A stretch of 10,610 nt of DNA from positions 1-10,610 of the forward strand of contig CALESS010000506.1 in assembly GCA_937907495.1 (NCBI GenBank), given 5' to 3'. The notes below the pieces were generated by a model. That model was not told the DNA's origin, made no database searches, and worked only from the letters and a program-made list of their open reading frames with translations. Made by a program: the position numbers and the translations under genes. This document shows, in pieces, positions 1-5,195 of the stretch (position 1 is its first letter; each line of letters begins with the position of its first letter). Source of the DNA: an uncultured Anaerolineaceae bacterium (GTDB lineage: Bacteria > Chloroflexota > Anaerolineae > Anaerolineales > Anaerolineaceae).

Positions 1-1837
1 CTTCGACCATCAGGAGAGAAGCAACATCACAGGGGATGAGACGCGGGATCTGGTTGAGCAGTTGGTCCAATACGGTGTCCAGATCGAGGGTGGCGGTGAG
101 CACCACGCCGGTTTCTCTCAAGGCCTGGGCCAGTTCCCGCTGTTCACTTTCGGATTCCAACAAACGGTCGCGTTCAATTTCCAGTTCTTTCAGGGCTGTA
201 ATATCATGGAAGATGCCCACCGCTCGCAATGGACGGTTGGCCTGGTCCCAATTGACCACCCGGCCCCGGCTGCGGATCCAGCGCACCTCTCCGTGCTGCA
301 AGATGACCCGGTATTCCATACTGGCCGCCCGCCGTTCTTGAATGGCCTGCTGCATAATGGCCCGCACCCGTGCCCGGTCTTCGGGCAGCATGGCAGCCTC
401 CCAGGCGCTCATTTCCATCTCTGTTTCACCGGCGGGCAGGCTCATCAGCTCCGCCCAAAGCGGCCCCAGGCGGATGCGCTGAGTCTTCAGGTTCATATCC
501 CAGATATCCTGCTCCGCCCCTTCCAGAGCCAGGGTCAGGCGTTCATCCTTTTCCTTTAAGTCACTTTCCGCCCGGGAGCGACCCGTGAAGGCCACAAACT
601 GGTTGGCAAGGGTGGTGTACCATTCAAGCTGCTGTTGATCTACCGTTTGCTCTACGGGGCTGGCCAGGCTCAATACGCCCATCACCCGTTGGTTGGCAAG
701 CATCGGGATGGCAACAAAGGTCTTGACTTCTTCGCCAAACTGGTTGGCAATGGGGATCGTTCCGCTTTCAACCACGGGTTTTGCGGTCCGCGCGGCCACC
801 CCGGAGAGGGTCTGCAAGACCGGCGTTTCCAGGCCAATCGTTTTGGCGGTCAGGTCCATCCCTGTGGCGGCCATCAGAACCATCAGGTCATGATCGCTAT
901 CGTAATGCTCAATGGCGACCATCGGGAAGCGGGTAGCCGAGCTGATGACCACCACCGTTGCCTGGTAGGCATCCGGCAGGGAAGGAGATTCCAGGGTGAT
1001 GTGAGAGAGGCGGTTGAGGGTGATTAATTCGGTATTCCGGCGCTGCAACTGGCGAGTGCGGTCTTCCACCGTGGCTTCCAACATGCGGTTGTTTTCATCC
1101 AGGCGGGCTTGCTGGCTGCGGATTTGATCCAGCATCTGGATGAACGAGATTTTCAGGTTCTCCAGCTCGCCAATTGTGAAGCGCGGCAGCTTCAATTCAT
1201 CCGGGGGCAGGCCGCCCATTTCCAGGCCGCTTTCCGTCAGGCGGCGCAGCTTATCCACCGGGCGGATCACCAATTGCCACAGGACAAAAGCCAGCCCGGC
1301 CAGGCTGAAAAAGGCCACGATCAAGGTCAGGCGCAGCCGGGATAAGAGCTGCCCCTGTAAAGCCACATACTCCGCCTGCCAGTTCGCCTGGTGCAGCAGC
1401 ATGTGGCGCGGCAGGGCCGCCCGTTCCGCCAGCGGAACAATCACCAGCGCGCCGTTTTGCCCGTAGGGCAACAATTTCACCTGGTTTTCAAAAAGGTAAC
1501 TCTCCAGATCCGCAATTTCCCGCACACCATGCGGGCTGGCAGCTTCACTATCCGCCAGGATGGCGCCTTCTGCATCCACCACCTGGAAGTTGGAGCCGAT
1601 CCCCAGGCGGGAAAACGAGACGAGCGTGTTTTGAACGGCCTGCCAGTTCCCGGTCGCGGCATCCTTGAGGATGACCTGGGAGACGGCGCTGGCGTGTTGA
1701 ATGGCTGTGGTTTCGGAGGCGCGTTGAAACGCCTCGACCTGGGTATTCATCATCATCACCTGGCGAACCAGGATGAATACTTGAAAAGCGAGGAAAAAAG
1801 CAATCACCAGCCAGAAAAGCGGTACTCTGCGTTGCAT
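1..1837 (-). CDS. Membrane-bound sensor protein with HAMP, GAF, PAS and second GAF domains (3' end outside window)
   Basis: This reading frame is open from an ATG at 1837 to the window edge (612 residues) and is cut off at its C-terminus. A membrane helix at residues 6-27 and a second at about 167-190 flank an extracytoplasmic segment of about 140 residues; inside it VVDAEGAILADS (86-97) resembles the core of Cache/PAS-like extracytoplasmic sensors. A HAMP linker follows (about 190-245, starting at VIRPVDKLRRL), then a short coiled stretch ending in EDRTRQLQRRN, a GAF domain (about 272-405), a PAS/PAC module (about 425-535; WIRSRGRVVNWD and GIFHDIT are typical PAC features), and the first part of a second GAF (about 565 onward; TLDLDTVLDQLL then LIPCDVASLLMVE). 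The start is supported by GGAG seven bases upstream. Output is unseen: histidine kinase is the usual ending, a GGDEF/EAL or PP2C phosphatase is possible. Ligands cannot be predicted. Confidence 0.9.
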   Translation of the reverse strand, partial: MQRRVPLFWLVIAFFLAFQVFILVRQVMMMNTQVEAFQRASETTAIQHASAVSQVILKDAATGNWQAVQNTLVSFSRLGIGSNFQVVDAEGAILADSEAASPHGVREIADLESYLFENQVKLLPYGQNGALVIVPLAERAALPRHMLLHQANWQAEYVALQGQLLSRLRLTLIVAFFSLAGLAFVLWQLVIRPVDKLRRLTESGLEMGGLPPDELKLPRFTIGELENLKISFIQMLDQIRSQQARLDENNRMLEATVEDRTRQLQRRNTELITLNRLSHITLESPSLPDAYQATVVVISSATRFPMVAIEHYDSDHDLMVLMAATGMDLTAKTIGLETPVLQTLSGVAARTAKPVVESGTIPIANQFGEEVKTFVAIPMLANQRVMGVLSLASPVEQTVDQQQLEWYTTLANQFVAFTGRSRAESDLKEKDERLTLALEGAEQDIWDMNLKTQRIRLGPLWAELMSLPAGETEMEMSAWEAAMLPEDRARVRAIMQQAIQERRAASMEYRVILQHGEVRWIRSRGRVVNWDQANRPLRAVGIFHDITALKELEIERDRLLESESEQRELAQALRETGVVLTATLDLDTVLDQLLNQIPRLIPCDVASLLMVE

Positions 1838-1872
1838 GGCCAAGCTCCAACCATCGGATGCACCCTGATGAT

Positions 1873-1878
1873 ATTGTA
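1873..1878 (-). promoter_or_regulatory. Candidate -10 element (TACAAT) of the sensor gene
   Basis: On the minus strand TACAAT lies about 36 bases upstream of the sensor ATG, leaving a 5' leader of roughly 28 bases that contains the GGAG ribosome site. No good -35 hexamer is seen at 16-18 bases upstream (TTTCGT at best), so this is a weak assignment based mainly on position. Confidence 0.25.
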
Positions 1879-2005
1879 CCTGTTAACCGCATGAAACGAA
1901 ATTACAGTATTCTTAAGCGGGTATTAATCCGCCCTTCATTTACCAACCCCGTGCAGGGGGCTGGCAATCTTTTCCCCTCCAGCGGGGAATTTTCTCCATT
2001 ACCGC

Positions 2006-2011
2006 TATAAT
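2006..2011 (+). promoter_or_regulatory. Perfect TATAAT box directly before pxpB, suggesting a leaderless transcript
   Basis: A perfect -10 hexamer ends seven bases before the pxpB ATG at 2019, which would place transcription initiation at or within a base or two of the start codon. No Shine-Dalgarno sequence is present between it and the ATG (the intervening bases are ATTCCTC). A clear -35 is lacking; the position 17 bases upstream is GC-rich and lies in a small inverted repeat (TTCCCC at 1972-1977 with GGGGAA at 1984-1989). Together this fits leaderless initiation, though an A/T-rich coincidence cannot be excluded. Confidence 0.4.
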
Positions 2012-2018
2012 ATTCCTC

Positions 2019-2675
2019 ATGGATTCCTTTCGTATCAAACCGGCCGGCGATTCTGCCCTGCTGATTGAGGTGGGCGAGGAAATTAACCCTCAAACCTCCC
2101 GCAGGGTGCACGCCCTGGCTGCCCGCCTGGCTCAAAATCCTCTGCCAGGCCTGGGGGAAGCCGTGCCGGGTTACGCCAGCCTGTTGTTACATTTTGATCC
2201 CCTCATCATTCCAGGCGACCAAATCCAGCAGTGGGTTGCTTCGATCCTGGAAGAACGGTTGGACGCCCAGGCCCCACCGCCCGGACGCAGCCTTGAAATC
2301 CCCACCCTCTATGATGGGCCAGACCTGGCCTCGCTTGCGGCAGCCAAACACCTGGCAATAGACGAGGTCATCCGCCTGCATGCCGGGCGGGAATACCTGG
2401 TGTACCTGGTGGGGTTTACACCCGGGTTTGCCTACCTGGGTGAGATGGATGAGCGCATCGCCGCCCCCCGCCTGGCAACCCCCCGCAAAAGCGTCCCCGC
2501 CGGATCCGTAGGCATCGCCGGACGCCAGACCGGGGTCTATCCCATCGAATCGCCCGGCGGCTGGCAACTCATCGGCCGCACAAACCTGGTTTTTTTCAAC
2601 CCGCTGGCCGATCCTCCCTGCCTGCTGGCACCCGGGGATCGCGTGACCTTCCGTCCGGTGGAACACCTGCCATGA
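2019..2675 (+). CDS. pxpB: 5-oxoprolinase subunit PxpB (KipI family)
   Basis: This 218-residue protein carries the carboxyltransferase-like subdomain C/D fold of the PxpB/KipI family. The diagnostic stretches are FTPGFAYLG (133-141), the PRLATPRKSVPAGSVGIAGRQTG region (about 149-172) and SPGGWQLIGRT (178-188). In the family, PxpB works with PxpC and PxpA as an ATP-dependent cytoplasmic 5-oxoprolinase converting 5-oxo-L-proline to L-glutamate. Length is within the usual range of roughly 210-240 residues. The stop codon overlaps the pxpC start in an ATGA, so the two are almost certainly translationally coupled. The start has no ribosome site but a TATAAT seven bases upstream, which suggests a leaderless mRNA. 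The older name KipI (inhibitor of the sporulation kinase KinA) comes from Bacillus and is unlikely to describe the role here. pxpA is not in the window. Confidence 0.93.
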   Translation: MDSFRIKPAGDSALLIEVGEEINPQTSRRVHALAARLAQNPLPGLGEAVPGYASLLLHFDPLIIPGDQIQQWVASILEERLDAQAPPPGRSLEIPTLYDGPDLASLAAAKHLAIDEVIRLHAGREYLVYLVGFTPGFAYLGEMDERIAAPRLATPRKSVPAGSVGIAGRQTGVYPIESPGGWQLIGRTNLVFFNPLADPPCLLAPGDRVTFRPVEHLP

Positions 2676-3613
2676 GCCTGCAAGTACTGGTTTCCAAGGG
2701 CTTGTTGACCGTGCAAGATATTGGTCGCCGGGGCTGGGAACGTTTTGGCGTTCCGGTGGGCGGAGCCATGGATGGGTTTGCCCTGCGGGCTGCCAACCGG
2801 CTGACCGGCAACCCGCCGGAGGCTGCCGGCCTGGAAGCCGCCCTGGGCGAAGTGCAATTGCTGGCCGGGCAAGATCTGCTGCTGGCAGCGGCTGGCCGCG
2901 GTTGGCAGCTACGGGTGGAGGGCCGCCCGCTGCCGCTGTGGATGGCCGCGGTAGCCCGCCGCGGCGAGCTTATCCAGTTGCTGCCGGAGGATACGCCGGG
3001 CTGGTGCTGCCTGGCTTTCAGCGGGGGAATCCAGACCCCGCTCATACTCGGCTCCCGATCCACCTGCCTTGCCGGGGGTTTTGGCGGGCTGGAAGGACGA
3101 GCCTTGCGCCCGGGAGACCACCTGCCGGTCGGCTCACATGCCCCGCTCCATGCCCTGATGCTAAAGGCCGGGGTCAGCCTGCCACTTGCCGCCCGCCCGG
3201 CCTATGCGGATGACCTCCTGCTGCACCTGATTCCGGGACCGCAGGCTGATCATTTCACCGCTGCCGCCTGGCAGACCCTGCTCACCAGCTCCTACCGCCT
3301 GACCCCGGCCTGCAGCCGGATGGGTTACCGCCTGGCAGGCCCGCGGCTGGAGCATTGTTCCGCGGCGGATATCCTCTCCGAAGGGACACCCCCTGGCTCG
3401 GTGCAGGTGCCCGGCGATGGCCAACCCGTGATTCTAATGGCAGACCGCCAGGCCACCGGCGGCTATGCCAAGATTGGCGTGGTGTCCACCGCCGATTTGC
3501 CCCTGCTGGCGCAGTGTCCGCCCGGCGCGGGGAGCGTGCGGTTCGCGGTCACCACCCCGGCGCAGGCAGCCAAACGCTGGCGGGAAATGCTGGCCGGGCT
3601 GGAAAAACAATAA
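2672..3613 (+). CDS. pxpC: 5-oxoprolinase subunit PxpC (KipA family, biotin-dependent carboxyltransferase-like)
   Basis: The 313-residue product matches the PxpC/KipA family (carboxyltransferase subdomain A/B). Clear family features are the N-terminal QDIGRRGWERFGVPVGGAMD segment (residues 15-34) followed by LRAANRLTGN (38-47), a central GSRSTCLAGGFGGLEGR stretch, and the C-terminal GSVQVPGDGQPVILMADRQ region (242 onward) running into ATGGYAKIGVV. Despite the family's resemblance to biotin-dependent enzymes no biotin domain is present, as expected. It pairs with PxpB, whose last bases overlap its ATG, and needs PxpA for full 5-oxoprolinase activity. In many bacteria pxpA (LamB/YcsF family) is beside pxpBC; here the operon stops after pxpC with a terminator that begins on its TAA codon, so any pxpA must lie elsewhere. 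Confidence 0.93.
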   Translation: MSLQVLVSKGLLTVQDIGRRGWERFGVPVGGAMDGFALRAANRLTGNPPEAAGLEAALGEVQLLAGQDLLLAAAGRGWQLRVEGRPLPLWMAAVARRGELIQLLPEDTPGWCCLAFSGGIQTPLILGSRSTCLAGGFGGLEGRALRPGDHLPVGSHAPLHALMLKAGVSLPLAARPAYADDLLLHLIPGPQADHFTAAAWQTLLTSSYRLTPACSRMGYRLAGPRLEHCSAADILSEGTPPGSVQVPGDGQPVILMADRQATGGYAKIGVVSTADLPLLAQCPPGAGSVRFAVTTPAQAAKRWREMLAGLEKQ

Positions 3614-3640
3614 GCAGCGCTGGTTTTCAGCGCTGCTTTT
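3613..3640 (+). terminator. Rho-independent terminator of the pxpBC operon
   Basis: A perfect 10-bp stem (AGCAGCGCTG at 3613-3622 with CAGCGCTGCT at 3628-3637) closes a 5-base GTTTT loop and ends in TTTT. Its first base is the last base of the pxpC stop codon. Read on the minus strand the same stem is followed by a T-rich TTATTGTTTTT, so it may also stop transcripts arriving from the convergent heliorhodopsin gene. Confidence 0.9.
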
Positions 3641-3666
3641 GCTAGCTTCAGGGATTTACCGATCGT

Positions 3667-4434
3667 TTAGACTGGCGCCAGCGTTCCGGCGAAGATGATC
3701 CAGGCCAGGACGGTCTTGGCGGCCAGGCTGAGGATGATGTAGAAACGCTCGCCAAAGAGGTAATCCTTCCAGGGGCCAACCTTCTTGTATTGCAGGATCA
3801 TGTTGATGGCGAAGATATTGAAGAAGACGAACAAAGTGGGCACGATGGCGTAGACAAACGCCGGCGGCTCGCCGCCCTCACCCGCCAGGGAGCCGACGAA
3901 GTACAGCACAATCACAATCCAGGGGATGATCCCGGCGACTGAACCGTAAATGAAGGCTGTCCAATCGGTCTTCTTGGTGTACTGGTTGTGATATTCCATC
4001 ATGATGCCGAACAGGTTCATCATGGCGTTGATGCCGAAGATCAGGATCAATGCGCCCAGATCATACAGGCCAACCAGCATACCGATCAGCACGATCATGA
4101 CCGAAGAGGAGAGGGCATACTCGTAGAACCGGACAGGATTCATGCCCTTCTTCAAGTTCTTAATATACAGCTTGTAGCCGATGGTAGCCAGGAAGAAGTG
4201 CGCCACCGCCGAAAGCAGCAAGAAAACCGCCACCGCCGGGCCAAAGCGCAGTTCAAAGGCCAGTTGTGGGTCCGGAACCAAAGACATCTTGGTTAAATCA
4301 AATTTGAGAAAGTTTGTGAAGATCGGGTAAGCCCGATCGTTGCTCAGAACAATCATCAAGATACCCTGAATGAAGTGTAAAAACCCCATAATCAGGTTAA
4401 AGCGCCGCAAGCCTTGCAATTTCTTCTCTTCCAT
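3667..4434 (-). CDS. Heliorhodopsin (retinal-binding seven-helix photoreceptor)
   Basis: This 255-residue integral membrane protein has seven hydrophobic helices at about 12-30, 64-87, 102-122, 125-146, 159-183, 193-214 and 228-252. Helix G has the Schiff-base lysine K240 in LSLAAKTVLAW with a serine four residues earlier (S236). Helix C carries the expected counterion E105 in RFYEYALSSS, and H20 and H79 sit where heliorhodopsins have their two active-site histidines. INAMMNLFGIMME in helix D is also typical of the family, and the first loop (about 31-62) is long, as in heliorhodopsins and unlike type-1 pump rhodopsins. Positive charges concentrate in the N-terminus and the B-C, D-E and F-G loops while the E-F loop is acidic, so the N-terminus should be cytoplasmic: the inverted topology that defines heliorhodopsins. 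GAAAGGGA lies about eight bases before the ATG. Heliorhodopsins are mostly regarded as light sensors; the partner is unknown here. It is divergent from a marR-ABC exporter operon. No retinal-forming gene is in the window. Confidence 0.93.
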   Translation of the reverse strand: MEEKKLQGLRRFNLIMGFLHFIQGILMIVLSNDRAYPIFTNFLKFDLTKMSLVPDPQLAFELRFGPAVAVFLLLSAVAHFFLATIGYKLYIKNLKKGMNPVRFYEYALSSSVMIVLIGMLVGLYDLGALILIFGINAMMNLFGIMMEYHNQYTKKTDWTAFIYGSVAGIIPWIVIVLYFVGSLAGEGGEPPAFVYAIVPTLFVFFNIFAINMILQYKKVGPWKDYLFGERFYIILSLAAKTVLAWIIFAGTLAPV

Positions 4435-4480
4435 TGGAAAATCCCTTTCTGTTTACTTCGTGTGATGATTTACTAATTAC

Positions 4481-4510
4481 AGTTTAGGCCATTGTGTTCA
4501 GCATGTCCAA
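4481..4510 (-). promoter_or_regulatory. Candidate promoter of the heliorhodopsin gene
   Basis: On the minus strand TTGGAC (4510-4505) and TAAACT (4486-4481) are separated by 18 bases and would start transcription near 4474, giving a leader of about 40 bases before the ATG at 4434. Each hexamer matches four of six consensus positions. Downstream of it, TTTACT (read on the plus strand) occurs twice at 4452-4457 and 4469-4474, 17 bases apart, a possible regulator contact in the leader. Confidence 0.35.
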
Positions 4511-4611
4511 AGATTGTATAATGTTTTGATCTTCCAATATCCTGGGGCTTAAACCATCCCCCTCATCCTGAATCGCTCGCCAGATTAAGATTTTCTCACC
4601 CCTTTTTGCTC

Positions 4612-4639
4612 TTGACAAATCCTAAAATAAGCTTAATAT
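4612..4639 (+). promoter_or_regulatory. Promoter of the marR-ABC exporter operon
   Basis: A perfect -35 TTGACA (4612-4617) is followed after 16 bases by TAATAT (4634-4639), in the most A/T-rich part of the divergent intergenic region. Transcription should start near 4646, giving a leader of about 28 bases with AGGAG at 4660-4664. This is the best promoter in the window. Confidence 0.7.
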
Positions 4640-4653
4640 ATAACCTTGCTTAA
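4628..4653 (+). promoter_or_regulatory. Possible MarR operator overlapping the -10 region
   Basis: The perfect 8-bp palindrome TAAGCTTA (4628-4635) overlaps the -10 hexamer, and GCTTAA occurs twice as a direct repeat (4631-4636 and 4648-4653) 17 bases apart, flanking the likely transcription start. MarR-family proteins commonly bind short A/T-rich palindromes at the promoter of their own operon, so autoregulation is plausible. The symmetry is short and could be chance. Confidence 0.3.
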
Positions 4654-4659
4654 CTATTC

Positions 4660-4677
4660 AGGAGACAAATGTTTTGA
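4660..4677 (+). promoter_or_regulatory. Ribosome site with a two-codon ATG-TTT-TGA overlapping the TTG start of marR
   Basis: AGGAG (4660-4664) precedes an ATG at 4669 by four bases and the TTG at 4674 by nine. The ATG opens a minimal frame that ends at TGA 4675-4677, which overlaps the TTG initiator. The spacing favours the TTG as the true marR start; the mini-frame may be accidental or may lower marR translation. Confidence 0.45.
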
Positions 4678-5165
4678 GCGAATCTGACAACCAATTTCTC
4701 AATGAATTTCAAGCCCTGATCGGGGTCATCATGCATCGCACGATGAACAACCTGATGCAGTTCACCAAGAGCAGGGGGATTTCCATGACCCAGATGGGCG
4801 CCTTGCGTCACATCCATTACCGGGGGAGCTGCAACATCTCCGATATCAGCAGCGAGATGGGGATCAGCAACCCGGCTTCCAGCCAGCTGCTGGACCGCCT
4901 GGTACAGCTTGAATTAATCTCCCGCCACGAGAACCCCCAAGACCGGCGCAACAAACAACTGGTAATGACCGATAAAGGCCGGCAATTCCTGCTGGATACC
5001 CTGCCCACCCGCCAGCCGTGGCTGACAGAACTGGCAGCCAGCCTCTCCAGCGAGGAAAAAGCCCAGGTGATTGCTGCCTTCCGCCTGCTCAGCGACCGGG
5101 TGAGCAAAATTGAGGAAAAACCAGCGGTTGAATCCTCCGCTGCCCCAGAAAATAATCCGAATTGA
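4674..5165 (+). CDS. MarR-family transcriptional regulator
   Basis: The 163-residue protein has the MarR winged-helix layout: an N-terminal dimerisation helix (5-33), the helix-turn-helix (about 52-82, with NISDISSEMGISNPASSQLLD), and a wing with NPQDRRNKQLVMTDKG (87-102), where the DRR is characteristic of the family. C-terminal helices follow, then a polar tail rich in E, P, S and N. It is expected to be a dimeric DNA-binding repressor released by a small ligand, and as the first gene of the operon it probably controls the two exporter genes 30 bases downstream and itself. The initiator is TTG at 4674, nine bases after GGAG; the nearer ATG at 4669 reads only Met-Phe-stop. It might also act on the divergent heliorhodopsin promoter, but nothing in the sequence proves this. 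Confidence 0.9.
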   Translation: MSESDNQFLNEFQALIGVIMHRTMNNLMQFTKSRGISMTQMGALRHIHYRGSCNISDISSEMGISNPASSQLLDRLVQLELISRHENPQDRRNKQLVMTDKGRQFLLDTLPTRQPWLTELAASLSSEEKAQVIAAFRLLSDRVSKIEEKPAVESSAAPENNPN

Positions 5166-5195
5166 CATCTTAAGAACAGAACTGAGAAAACATCC

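Noticed and set aside
62..1894. Series of plus-strand open frames across the left region
   Set aside because: They are short, mutually overlapping and antisense to the continuous sensor frame, whose HAMP, GAF and PAS features are clear.
1947..1989. Two small C/G hairpins (CCCC-GTGCA-GGGG and TTCCCC-TCCAGC-GGGGAA) before pxpB considered as a terminator or riboswitch
   Set aside because: The stems are only 4-6 bp, there is no T tract in either direction at the right place, and the likely pxpB transcription start lies downstream of both, so they would not be in that mRNA.
3667..4434. Type-1 proton-pump or other microbial rhodopsin as the identity of the seven-helix gene
   Set aside because: The helix-C carboxylate is Glu in an RFYEY context and not the DTE/DTD-type triad of pumps, the A-B loop is long, and the charges indicate an N-inside topology, all of which fit heliorhodopsin.
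4517..4522. Perfect TATAAT on the plus strand upstream of marR as an additional promoter
   Set aside because: The only -35-like hexamer (TTGTGT at 4492) is 19 bases away and the TTGACA/TAATAT pair closer to the gene is clearly better, so it was not listed as a feature.
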